Of a stretch of DNA of 64,000 nucleotides, positions 45,601-53,949 are shown piece by piece; the first letter of the stretch is position 1; every line of letters starts with the position of its first letter. The translations under genes were made by a program, and so were the position numbers. The stretch is from Butyrivibrio hungatei DSM 14810 (GTDB taxonomy: Bacteria > Bacillota > Clostridia > Lachnospirales > Lachnospiraceae). The DNA is taken from contig NZ_FRDH01000005.1 of assembly GCF_900143205.1 (NCBI RefSeq), positions 223,363 to 287,362 on the forward strand, in the 5' to 3' direction. A model generated the notes under the pieces. The model saw nothing but the letters and a program-made list of their open reading frames with translations, was not told where the DNA came from and ran no database searches.

Positions 45601-46476
45601 ATGTTCAAGATTTTAGAGGCTAATGAGCTCACTACGAACATTTATCAGATGATCGTTGAAGCTCCACGTGTGGCAGAGGCGTGCTTACCAGGCCAGTTTC
45701 TTATTATACGTGTTGATGAAGAGGGAGAGAGAATTCCTCTTACTATCTGTGATTATGACAGAGAAAAGGGAACTGTTGAGATTGTTGTTCAGGCTATCGG
45801 TGCAGAGACTCATTTACTTTCAAAATTAAAGGCTGGAGATCATCTTGCAGATGTGGTTGGACCTCTTGGTAAACCTTCAGATCTTTGTGAAGAAAGCATT
45901 GAAGATCTTAAGAAAAAGAAGATCGTATTCATTGCCGGTGGTGTTGGAACTGCTCCAGTATATCCTCAGGCTAAATGGCTTAAGGAACATGGTGTAGATT
46001 GCGATGTTATCATAGGTGCCAAGAATAAGGATCTTGTTATCTTAGAGGATAGATTCAAAAAGGTATGTAATTTGCATGTTACAACTGATGACGGATCATA
46101 TGGCAGAAGCGGTATGGTTACAAAGGCTCTTCAGGATCTTTGGGATGAAGGCAACAAATATGATCACTGCGTAGCAATAGGACCAATGATCATGATGAAA
46201 TTCGTATGCAAGCTTACACAGGAACTTGGTATTCCTACAGTTGTAAGCATGAACCCTATAATGGTAGATGGAACAGGAATGTGCGGAGCTTGCCGTTTAA
46301 CTGTTGATGGACAGGTTAAATTCGCTTGCGTTGACGGACCTGAGTTTGACGGACACAAGGTTGATTTTGATCAGGCTATGAACCGTATGAAACTTTATAA
46401 GACAGAAGAGGGCAGACTTCTTCTTAAGGCTCAGGAAGGTGATACTCACCACGGCGGATGCGGAAATTGTGATTAA
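45601..46476 (+). CDS. nfnA: NfnA-type sulfide/dihydroorotate-dehydrogenase-like FAD/NAD-binding subunit
   Basis: Member of the ferredoxin-NADP reductase superfamily that binds FAD, NAD(H) and one 2Fe-2S cluster. The FAD site reads R-I-P-L-T-I (about 45-50), the NAD Rossmann segment F-I-A-G-G-V-G-T-A-P (about 110-119), and the cluster cysteines are in G-T-G-M-C-G-A-C-R plus F-A-C-V-D-G. ATG 45601 was chosen because AGGAGG directly touches the earlier ATG at 45595. It pairs with the GltD-like subunit encoded downstream. Together they form NADH-dependent reduced ferredoxin:NADP+ oxidoreductase, an electron-bifurcating complex in anaerobes. Confidence 0.88.
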   Translation: MFKILEANELTTNIYQMIVEAPRVAEACLPGQFLIIRVDEEGERIPLTICDYDREKGTVEIVVQAIGAETHLLSKLKAGDHLADVVGPLGKPSDLCEESIEDLKKKKIVFIAGGVGTAPVYPQAKWLKEHGVDCDVIIGAKNKDLVILEDRFKKVCNLHVTTDDGSYGRSGMVTKALQDLWDEGNKYDHCVAIGPMIMMKFVCKLTQELGIPTVVSMNPIMVDGTGMCGACRLTVDGQVKFACVDGPEFDGHKVDFDQAMNRMKLYKTEEGRLLLKAQEGDTHHGGCGNCD

Positions 46477-46505
46477 TGTAAGCGAAACAGATAGGAGAAA
46501 AACAG

Positions 46506-47891
46506 ATGGATGGATTTGTAAGAGTTCCTGTTCGTGAGCAGGATGCTAAAGTGCGTGCTACTAATTTCAAAGAAGTATGCCTTGGATATAACAAAGAAGA
46601 AGCAGAGAAAGAGGCTGTAAGATGCCTTAACTGTAAGAACCCACAGTGTGTACAGGGATGTCCTGTATCAATCAATATCCCAGCTTTCATTCAGCAGGTT
46701 AAGACTGGTGATGTTGAGGGTGCATATCAGACAATCAGTAAATCAAGCGCTCTTCCAGCTGTATGCGGACGTGTTTGTCCTCAGGAAAGCCAGTGCGAAG
46801 GTAAGTGCGTAAGAGGAATCAAAGGTGACGCTGTTTCAATTGGTAAGCTTGAGAGATACGTTGCTGATACTGCAAGAGAGATGGGTATTTTGCCTGAGGG
46901 AGCAAAGGAAAAGAAAGGCAAGAAGGTTGCAGTTATTGGTTCAGGTCCTTCTGGTCTTACATGTGCCGGAGACCTTGCTAAGATGGGCTATGATGTAACA
47001 ATCTTTGAGGCTCTTCATGAGGCAGGCGGAGTACTTGTTTATGGTATTCCTGAGTTCCGTCTTCCTAAGGAAGCAGTAGTTAAGAAGGAAATCGAGAACG
47101 TTAAATCTCTTGGCGTTAAGCTTGAGACAGACGTCGTTATAGGTAAGTCAGTTACTATCGATGATCTTATGGAAAAAGAAGGCTTTGAAGCGGTATTTAT
47201 TGGATCAGGTGCAGGACTTCCAAGATTCATGAATATTCCTGGTGAGCAGGCAATGGGTGTATTCTCAGCCAATGAGTTCCTTACAAGAAGTAACCTCATG
47301 AAGGCATTTGATGAGAATTCACGTACACCTATCATGAGACCTAAGAAGTGCGTTGTAGTTGGTGGCGGTAACGTTGCTATGGACGCAGCAAGAACAGCTC
47401 TTAGACTTGGAGCAGAAGTTCATGTTGTTTATAGACGTGGTGAGGAAGAGCTTCCTGCACGTAAAGAAGAAGTTGGACATGCAAAGGAAGAGGGAATCAT
47501 CTTTGATCTTCTTACAAACCCTGTTGAGATCCATGCAGATGAGAATGGCTGGGTAACAGGTATCACTTGCATCAGAATGGAGCTTGGTGAGCCTGATGAG
47601 TCAGGAAGAAGAAGCCCAGTTGAGGTTCCTGGTTCTGAGTTTGAGATCGAGTGTGATGCAGTTATCATGTCACTTGGTACATCACCTAACCCTCTTATTT
47701 CTTCAACAACAAAGGGACTTGAGACCAACCGCAGAAAATGTATCGTTGCAGAAGAGGCTACAGGTCAGACATCTAAGCCAGGTGTATTTGCTGGTGGAGA
47801 TGCTGTTACAGGAGCAGCAACAGTTATCCTTGCTATGGGAGCTGGTAAAGCTGCTGCGAAGGGTATTGATGAGTATCTTTCAAATAAATGA
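46506..47891 (+). CDS. nfnB: NfnB-type GltD-like subunit (annotated as NADPH-dependent glutamate synthase in many genomes)
   Basis: The N-terminal iron-sulfur domain has R-C-L-N-C-K-N-P-Q-C-V-Q-G-C-P and C-G-R-V-C-P...C-E-G-K-C-V-R-G for two 4Fe-4S clusters. FAD binding follows in V-I-G-S-G-P-S-G-L-T-C-A-G-D-L-A (about 143-158), then the NADPH Rossmann V-V-G-G-G-N-V-A-M-D-A-A-R (about 285-297) and a C-terminal G-D-A-V-T-G-A-A-T. At 461 aa it is the small-subunit size. No large glutamate synthase subunit lies nearby, and the upstream NfnA partner supports the Nfn reading over true GOGAT. Confidence 0.88.
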   Translation: MDGFVRVPVREQDAKVRATNFKEVCLGYNKEEAEKEAVRCLNCKNPQCVQGCPVSINIPAFIQQVKTGDVEGAYQTISKSSALPAVCGRVCPQESQCEGKCVRGIKGDAVSIGKLERYVADTAREMGILPEGAKEKKGKKVAVIGSGPSGLTCAGDLAKMGYDVTIFEALHEAGGVLVYGIPEFRLPKEAVVKKEIENVKSLGVKLETDVVIGKSVTIDDLMEKEGFEAVFIGSGAGLPRFMNIPGEQAMGVFSANEFLTRSNLMKAFDENSRTPIMRPKKCVVVGGGNVAMDAARTALRLGAEVHVVYRRGEEELPARKEEVGHAKEEGIIFDLLTNPVEIHADENGWVTGITCIRMELGEPDESGRRSPVEVPGSEFEIECDAVIMSLGTSPNPLISSTTKGLETNRRKCIVAEEATGQTSKPGVFAGGDAVTGAATVILAMGAGKAAAKGIDEYLSNK

Positions 47892-47905
47892 TCTTTATAA
47901 AGCAC

Positions 47906-47937
47906 AAAAGTCTGGTCCATGTGACCAGACTTTTTTT
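47906..47937 (+). terminator. Terminator after nfnAB
   Basis: A 12-bp stem AAAAGTCTGGTC/GACCAGACTTTT, 5-base loop, followed by a run of T. Confidence 0.9.
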
Positions 47938-48013
47938 CTACAAAAAATCTTAAGAAATTTCGTAGGTAAATCTTAAGATTTAGGAAGTATTATAAGAACA
48001 GGAGCTTTAACTA

Positions 48014-48022
48014 TGTTATAAT
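48014..48022 (+). promoter_or_regulatory. Extended -10 promoter for the MORN gene
   Basis: TGT-TATAAT with the -10 at 48017-48022, 29 bases before the ATG. No clear -35 is present. Confidence 0.5.
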
Positions 48023-48050
48023 TATAAAGATTTTAATTGGAGAAACTTAA

Positions 48051-49076
48051 ATGAACAACAACGAAAAAATTAAAGTAGCGATTACAGCAGGAATTGTTTC
48101 AGTAATTCTTTTGATCTTAGTGATCTTTTTGGCAGTTACGACCAAAAAGGATGCAGTAGATGATGATACGAAGCTTTCTGAGAATATTACAGATTATGCA
48201 AGCTTTTCAGTTGAGGGCACAGGAAAGGTTGACGACAGTGCTGTTTTAGCATCTAGTGAAGATGGCGCAGATAGTGCTTCTACTTCTGGTTCATCAGAAG
48301 TGATGTCATATTCAGAGTATGTGGACTCAATAGCAGGTAGTGTTTCTGGTAACAGCTTTTATGAGACCAAAGCTGCAGTCCTAAGAGATGTATACAATGG
48401 TCTTACTTTTGACAAGAATGCTCAGCTCAAAGAGATGATGACATACTGGGAAGATGGCAATATGGAAGCAGTTAGAGATCTTGCACATCTCGAACGCTTT
48501 GAAGTTATGTCATATCAGCTTGGAGGAACAGATTTCTTTTACTATTACGGTGAAACAAATGCTGAAGGTAAGCCAAATGGTAAAGGTATAGCTGTATATG
48601 CTAATGACCAGTATTATTATGGCGAATGGGCTGAAGGTGTTAGAAGCGGAAATGGAACCTGGGTTGCTTTTTATCCATCTTATAGCAGATATGTTGTAAC
48701 AGAGCATCTTTATACAGGTTCATGGTCAGCTGACCTTCCAAACGGCGAAGGACAGGAGCATTACGACTATAATGCTGAGTATATGAACAAGCAGGATTTT
48801 TACCTTCAGAACGCTATTGGAACCTTTAAAGATGGAAAGTACAATGGAGACATGTATATCATTTCAGTTGATAAGGATGATCATTCAACGGAATGGTATG
48901 GAAAGTGCATTGATGGTAATTGGGAGCAGATCATAAATACTACAAAGGATAAAAATGGAAAGATCCCGGTATTGTATGAGAGAGAAGATAATAAATCTTA
49001 CTATTACATGACATCTGAAGGTAGTCAGAATAATGGCATCGATGGCATGATAACCGGCGGATCAGTAGCTAAGTAA
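48051..49076 (+). CDS. Membrane-anchored MORN-repeat protein
   Basis: A short cytosolic start is followed by one membrane span (about 12-31) and a Ser/Asp-rich linker (about 40-95). The outside domain contains MORN-type units: Y-Y-G-E-T-N-A-E-G-K-P-N-G-K-G near 165-179, Y-G-E-W-x-x-G-V-R-S-G-N-G-T-W near 190-205, and Y-T-G-S-W-x-x-D-L-P-N-G-E-G near 222-235. MORN repeats form beta-hairpin sheets that bind lipids or proteins. No catalytic domain is recognised. It is followed after 1 base by rlmH but has its own promoter. Confidence 0.78.
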   Translation: MNNNEKIKVAITAGIVSVILLILVIFLAVTTKKDAVDDDTKLSENITDYASFSVEGTGKVDDSAVLASSEDGADSASTSGSSEVMSYSEYVDSIAGSVSGNSFYETKAAVLRDVYNGLTFDKNAQLKEMMTYWEDGNMEAVRDLAHLERFEVMSYQLGGTDFFYYYGETNAEGKPNGKGIAVYANDQYYYGEWAEGVRSGNGTWVAFYPSYSRYVVTEHLYTGSWSADLPNGEGQEHYDYNAEYMNKQDFYLQNAIGTFKDGKYNGDMYIISVDKDDHSTEWYGKCIDGNWEQIINTTKDKNGKIPVLYEREDNKSYYYMTSEGSQNNGIDGMITGGSVAK

Positions 49077-49077
49077 T

Positions 49078-49560
49078 ATGAGTACTATTTCAATAATCTG
49101 TGTTGGTAAAATTAAAGAGAAATATTGGAACGATGCAATAGCAGAGTATTCCAAGAGATTATCAAGGTATTGCAAGCTTAATATAATAGAGGTTGCAGAT
49201 GAAAAGACTCCTGATAACGCTCCTGAAGCTGTTTGCGAACAGATAAAGAAAAAAGAAGCAGACAGGATCTTAAAGCATATAGATCCAGGAGCATGTAAAT
49301 GCGTACTTGCTATCAAAGGGAAAAGATATACATCAGAAGGCTTTTCTGAATTTATTTCTAAACAGGGAATCAGCGGGATAAATCATATCCAGTTTATTAT
49401 TGGAGGTTCTCTAGGACTTCATCAGAGCGTTATGGATGTGGCGGATTCAGAACTTAGCTTTTCGGATATGACTTTTCCGCATCAGATGATGAGAGTTATT
49501 CTCCTTGAGCAGATTTATAGAGGATATAAAATATTAAGTGGGGAGCCTTACCATAAGTAA
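49078..49560 (+). CDS. rlmH: 23S rRNA pseudouridine-1915 N3-methyltransferase
   Basis: A SPOUT-fold methyltransferase acting on helix 69 of 23S rRNA. Diagnostic parts are the I-I-C-V-G-K-I-K-E-K-Y-W start, the SAM-site I-G-G-S-L-G-L-H (about 108-115), and the C-terminal F-P-H-Q-M-M-R-V-I-L-L-E-Q-I-Y-R block ending in P-Y-H-K. All 160 residues are family-like. It starts directly after the MORN gene and lies 10 bases before phoH, which suggests it opens the ybeY-region operon. Confidence 0.95.
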   Translation: MSTISIICVGKIKEKYWNDAIAEYSKRLSRYCKLNIIEVADEKTPDNAPEAVCEQIKKKEADRILKHIDPGACKCVLAIKGKRYTSEGFSEFISKQGISGINHIQFIIGGSLGLHQSVMDVADSELSFSDMTFPHQMMRVILLEQIYRGYKILSGEPYHK

Positions 49561-49569
49561 GGGTTTTAT

Positions 49570-50595
49570 ATGAGCGAGATTACAGAATTAAAACTTACTT
49601 TATCAGCAGAAGATCAGCGCAATATTTTTGGTGGCAACGACAGTTATATCAGAAAGATCGAAGACAGCTTTCACGTTGAGATCATAGATAGAAACGGTGA
49701 GCTTCATATTATTGGGGACAAAGCTGGAGCTACCAAGGCATCAGGTATTTTAAGAGAACTTGTTCAATTATCAAGAAGAGGTTCTAATATCGAAGAACAG
49801 AGCGTTGATTATGCCATCTCACTAAAGGGAGATGACAAAAAGGATAGTGTTCAAAATGATAACGTCTTGGTAGATATTGATAGAGATGTTATCTGTCATA
49901 CAATTTCAGGCAAGCCTATAAAGCCAAAGACTCTCGGACAAAAAAAGTATATAGATGCTATCAGAAACAAGATGATAGTATTCGGTCTTGGACCAGCAGG
50001 TACTGGTAAAACATACCTTGCAATGGCTATGGCTATCACAGCCTTCCAGAGAGAAGAAGTTAGCAGGATCATCCTTACAAGACCTGCTATAGAAGCTGGT
50101 GAAAAGCTTGGTTTTCTGCCTGGAGATCTTCAGAGTAAGGTAGATCCATATCTTAGACCATTATATGATGCTCTTTATCAGATCATGGGCACAGAGAACT
50201 TCATCAAAAATATGGAAAAAGGACTTATTGAGGTTGCACCACTTGCATATATGCGTGGTAGAACTTTGGACAACGCGTTCATCATCCTTGATGAAGCTCA
50301 GAATACAACACCTGCTCAGATGAAGATGTTCCTTACCAGAATTGGCTTTGGTTCTAAGGTTATCATCACAGGTGATGCTTCCCAGAAGGACCTTGCACCT
50401 GATGTTAAGTCAGGTCTTGATATAGCTCAAGGCGTATTAAAGGGAATTGATGATATTGAATTTTGCACTCTTACAAGCAGCGATGTAGTTAGACATCCTC
50501 TTGTTCAGAAGATAGTTAAGGCTTATGAGGACTACGAAAAGAAGGCTGCTAACAAGCAGAGAAATAAATCTATAAAGAAATTGGAGAGAAGATGA
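49570..50595 (+). CDS. phoH: PhoH-like ATPase
   Basis: A P-loop NTPase usually found beside ybeY and pgpH. The N-terminal 90 residues carry a KH-like RNA-binding segment; the ATPase has G-P-A-G-T-G-K-T-Y-L-A (about 140-150), R-P-A-x-E-A-G-E-K-L-G-F-L-P-G-D, and F-I-I-L-D-E-A-Q-N-T-T-P (Walker B, about 237-248). The family is linked to RNA metabolism and ribosome maturation with YbeY. Length (341 aa) is normal. The stop overlaps the next ATG by four bases. Confidence 0.92.
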   Translation: MSEITELKLTLSAEDQRNIFGGNDSYIRKIEDSFHVEIIDRNGELHIIGDKAGATKASGILRELVQLSRRGSNIEEQSVDYAISLKGDDKKDSVQNDNVLVDIDRDVICHTISGKPIKPKTLGQKKYIDAIRNKMIVFGLGPAGTGKTYLAMAMAITAFQREEVSRIILTRPAIEAGEKLGFLPGDLQSKVDPYLRPLYDALYQIMGTENFIKNMEKGLIEVAPLAYMRGRTLDNAFIILDEAQNTTPAQMKMFLTRIGFGSKVIITGDASQKDLAPDVKSGLDIAQGVLKGIDDIEFCTLTSSDVVRHPLVQKIVKAYEDYEKKAANKQRNKSIKKLERR

Positions 50596-51809
50596 GTATG
50601 GAAACAGAAAAGTCTTCTGTTATGATCAAATTCATATATGGCGCGCTTTTTTGTTTGACTGGCGTAATTGTTTTTGCTTTTTCTTTTTTTATGGGAAAGA
50701 GCTATGAAGCTATACTTAGAAATGTGATCGTTTCCCTTATTTTTTCCGGAACAATTATCTTTATGCTGCTTGATGCCTTTACCAGAGGTAGGAGCGGTCT
50801 TTCTTACGATAATTACGACAAAAAAAGCAGATTCATGATCATATATGTTGTCGTTCTTATCCTTTCTTGCATATTTGCACTTATTCCTAATGAGTTCTGG
50901 CCATACATGTCGTTATTTGTAATGATGGCTCTTTTCTCTAATAGTGAGATTGCTATCGTATCAGGCGTAGGCTTTGCTACTATATCTGTTATGCTTGAAG
51001 AAAACGGTAATTTTGGCGAGCTATTTATGTATGTTCTTGCTGGATGCGTTGCAGTAGCAATGTTTAGAGATCTTAAAGAGAATACTTCCATTGGATTTCC
51101 AGTGTTTATTTCTCTTGTGACTCAGGCAGTTCTTTTGATAGCTTTCAATGTTCTTTTTCTTAACAGGACACTGTCTATCAACATTTTGATCCTGCCTATC
51201 CTTAACCTTATGCTTAATCTGATCATTCTTTTGATCTTCCTTAATATGTTTGGTGTATATGTCATCAGAAGGTCTAATGATATGTATATGGAGATCAATG
51301 ATGCTGAATTTTCTCTTTTGGTACAGTTAAAAGAGAAGAATAAGGACGAGTATTTTAGAGCTATTCATACAGCATATCTGGCTGAGAGACTTGCTCTTGG
51401 TCTTGGCTTTAATGCAAGAGCAGTCAAGGCTTGCTCTTATTACCACAGGATAGGTGTTCTTGATGGAAGCCTGAAGTGGAGTGATGTAGAGCATTACTAT
51501 ACTGAGAACAACTTCCCGATAGAGGCGATTGAGTTCCTTAAAGAATATATGGAGCCTCAAAAGGGTAAGGTTAAATCAAAAGAAGCACTTACTGTTCAGC
51601 TTTCTGAGACAGTTATCGCATCTATCATGTATCTTTTAAACAAGAACTCTGATGCTGATATTGACTATGATAAGCTAATTGATAAGATTATAGATAAAAA
51701 GATCCAGGATGGTGAGCTTATGGATTATGCCATCACCTTCAGGGAACTTGAACAGATGAGAAAATTACTTAAAAAGGAGAAGCTATACTATGGTTTTTTA
51801 CGTAGATAA
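50592..51809 (+). CDS. PgpH-like membrane protein with degenerate HD domain
   Basis: It sits where the cyclic-di-AMP phosphodiesterase PgpH/YqfF normally lies, between phoH and ybeY. The protein is 405 aa; PgpH is about 700. About seven membrane spans (about 12-225) are kept, but the large extracellular domain is missing. The cytosolic part still aligns by eye to the HD domain: H-T-A-Y-L-A-E (His259), Y-Y-H-R-I-G (His285-Arg286), and S-K-E-A...D-G-E-L. However, the catalytic H-D has become H-R and the H-H-G-T motif is absent. It is therefore probably inactive as a phosphodiesterase and may be a sensor or scaffold. Confidence 0.75.
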   Translation: MSMETEKSSVMIKFIYGALFCLTGVIVFAFSFFMGKSYEAILRNVIVSLIFSGTIIFMLLDAFTRGRSGLSYDNYDKKSRFMIIYVVVLILSCIFALIPNEFWPYMSLFVMMALFSNSEIAIVSGVGFATISVMLEENGNFGELFMYVLAGCVAVAMFRDLKENTSIGFPVFISLVTQAVLLIAFNVLFLNRTLSINILILPILNLMLNLIILLIFLNMFGVYVIRRSNDMYMEINDAEFSLLVQLKEKNKDEYFRAIHTAYLAERLALGLGFNARAVKACSYYHRIGVLDGSLKWSDVEHYYTENNFPIEAIEFLKEYMEPQKGKVKSKEALTVQLSETVIASIMYLLNKNSDADIDYDKLIDKIIDKKIQDGELMDYAITFRELEQMRKLLKKEKLYYGFLRR

Positions 51810-52293
51810 TGAGGTATCTGCTTCCTTTGACTTTGATATAGAGGAAATTGCCAAAAAGGTATCACAGGCAGTACTTGATTCTGAAGGCTGCACGCATGAA
51901 GTTGAGATAAGCCTTATCATTACAGATGATGAGGGCATTCACGAAATGAACAGAGATTTTCGTGGTATAGACAGACCTACTGATGTTCTTTCTTTTCCTA
52001 ATGTTAGCTACGATGAGCCAGGTGACTTTTCTGTAATGGATGGGGAACAGAATGTTGACCTGCTTAATCCTGATACTGGAAACATTATATTTGGAGATAT
52101 TGTTATAAATGAAGCCAGAGTTCGCTCACAGGCTGTTGAGTATGGACATAGTGAGATGAGGGAATTTGCTTTTTTAGTCGCTCATAGCATGCTACATCTG
52201 TGTGGCTACGATCACATGGAGGAAGACGAAGCTGCTGTAATGGAGAAGAAGCAGAAAGATGTTTTAGACAAACTGGGTATTACTAGAGGCTAA
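51790..52293 (+). CDS. ybeY: Endoribonuclease YbeY
   Basis: A metal-dependent RNase needed for 16S rRNA 3'-end maturation and ribosome quality control. The zinc motif H-S-M-L-H-L-C-G-Y-D-H (H-x3-H-x5-H, about 135-145) and the R-P-T-D-V-L-S-F-P block (about 63-71) are both complete. Length is 167 aa. ATG 51790 lies 20 bases inside the preceding gene, so translation is probably coupled. The A-rich stretch with AAAAAGGAG just before the start is a good ribosome site. Confidence 0.95.
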   Translation: MVFYVDNEVSASFDFDIEEIAKKVSQAVLDSEGCTHEVEISLIITDDEGIHEMNRDFRGIDRPTDVLSFPNVSYDEPGDFSVMDGEQNVDLLNPDTGNIIFGDIVINEARVRSQAVEYGHSEMREFAFLVAHSMLHLCGYDHMEEDEAAVMEKKQKDVLDKLGITRG

Positions 52294-52309
52294 GCTTTGG
52301 GAGAGCGGT

Positions 52310-53947
52310 ATGAAGCAGTATTTTGAGGAAAAGAGAATAAGACCTGATATACTAACAGCTGCTGTATATTGGGCTATTATCATAATGATGGTCTATACAA
52401 TATGTGGACTTAGAATATATGGGGATAAGGGAGCAGGCTTTTTGTCTGGTCCGTTATCTGTTTTTTATATTTTGTACCTGATATTTGTTTTGGCAGTACA
52501 AAAGTCTGTGTGGGTCATGGTTCGTGTAAGAGCAAGAAGGTCTCAATTTTTAAATGCAGAGGCCAATATGAAGAGATCCTTTAGGATATTTATTATTTCT
52601 GGCATCGTAGTAATGGCAATGCTTCTTATCGGAAGCTTTTTCCTTTCTGAGAAGCTGTTTGGCTCTAGCAGAGGAAACTTTGCCTGCATCATGGTTGGAA
52701 TTACTTCCATTGTGCTATGTATACAAGGAGTTTTAAGAGGTTACCTTCAGGGAATAGGATATACTAAACCGATCGTGATTTCAGACCTTATAATAGCCGT
52801 TATCTCTTTTGTTTCAGGCATATTTTTATCACTTATCATGTATAGGTATGGACTTAAGGTAAATGATCTTTTCCATATATCAGAACTTAGTGCTGTATAC
52901 GGATCAGCTGGAATGCTTTTAGGAATTTTAATTGGCTCACTGGGAGGCTTATTACAGATTCTTATCAGTTTCACTATAAGAAAAGCAGAGATAGAAGAAA
53001 TCGTAAAGGAAGGCGCTCCAAGATATCTTGATAATAAGAATGATGTACTTACAAGTATAAGATCCATAGTTCTTTTATATATAAGTCCTGCGCTTTTAGT
53101 TCTTGTGGATCAGATCTTCTTTGTGATCACACATAAAAAGGCAGAAGCAGAGCTTGATTTTCAGACTCTGATGGGAATATATGCAGGAAGAGCAATTCCT
53201 GTCATCGTTACCTGCATTTTACTTTGCTGTGTTCCATTTATAAGACCATGGAACAGAGTTATGGCTAGAATAGAAAGAGACGAGATAGAAGGCGCCAGAG
53301 ACAGACTTGATGATCTGGCTTCTGTAAGCCTTAAGCTTGTTATTCCTGTTATGATATTTGTTTTTGTAATGGCTCAGACCTTAGAGATTGCCTTATTTGG
53401 TAAAGACGTAGAGATGTCCAGCATGCTTATCAGGATTGGAAGTCCGCTGATCGTGTTTGGAGCTGTAGCTATGTTTTTATCATGGCTTTTAAATCATATG
53501 GGTAAGACCATTCTTACAACAGTATGTCTGGCTCTTTCATGGGCTGTTCATGTGGCTTTACTTATCGCCTTTACAGTTCTTCTTAAGCTTGGCGTATATG
53601 GAATGATGCTTGCAAGTCTTGTGTCTGTAATATTTTATTGTTTGAGCTCGTTCTTTATGCTTAAGAAGATGCTTAAATACAATTTTGACTTTGCCAAGAA
53701 TTTTGGTAAACCTTTATTTGCCGCAGCTGTAGCAGGCTTTGTGATCTTTTTGATAAATAAGTTGTTCATAAATCTTGTAGGTGATATTTTGACTTTTGTC
53801 ATTTGTTTTGTTGTATTTTACTTTGGATACCTGTTTGCTATGGTATTTTTAGGTGAGTTCAATAGGAATTCACTAAAGAAAATTCCTTTTGGATTTGTTT
53901 ATAATGGATTTGTTCCTAGAAATTCAAGAGATTATTATGAGGAATAA
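52310..53947 (+). CDS. SpoVB/MurJ-like polysaccharide flippase (MOP superfamily)
   Basis: Twelve to fourteen membrane spans fill 545 residues. The central charged loop containing R-K-A-E-I-E-E-I, the segment around P-W-N-R-V-M-A-R-I-E, and the general layout resemble SpoVB and other MATE-like flippases that move lipid-linked sugars or lipid II. Hydrophobic span count and gene neighbourhood do not discriminate substrate. It follows ybeY by 16 bases, with GGGAGAG upstream of the ATG. Sporulation function is not implied, because SpoVB homologues occur in non-sporing Lachnospiraceae. Confidence 0.75.
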   Translation: MKQYFEEKRIRPDILTAAVYWAIIIMMVYTICGLRIYGDKGAGFLSGPLSVFYILYLIFVLAVQKSVWVMVRVRARRSQFLNAEANMKRSFRIFIISGIVVMAMLLIGSFFLSEKLFGSSRGNFACIMVGITSIVLCIQGVLRGYLQGIGYTKPIVISDLIIAVISFVSGIFLSLIMYRYGLKVNDLFHISELSAVYGSAGMLLGILIGSLGGLLQILISFTIRKAEIEEIVKEGAPRYLDNKNDVLTSIRSIVLLYISPALLVLVDQIFFVITHKKAEAELDFQTLMGIYAGRAIPVIVTCILLCCVPFIRPWNRVMARIERDEIEGARDRLDDLASVSLKLVIPVMIFVFVMAQTLEIALFGKDVEMSSMLIRIGSPLIVFGAVAMFLSWLLNHMGKTILTTVCLALSWAVHVALLIAFTVLLKLGVYGMMLASLVSVIFYCLSSFFMLKKMLKYNFDFAKNFGKPLFAAAVAGFVIFLINKLFINLVGDILTFVICFVVFYFGYLFAMVFLGEFNRNSLKKIPFGFVYNGFVPRNSRDYYEE

Positions 53948-53949
53948 AA

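Noticed and set aside
46506..47891. True glutamate synthase small subunit (GltD)
   Set aside because: No large GltB subunit is nearby and an NfnA-type gene lies directly upstream.
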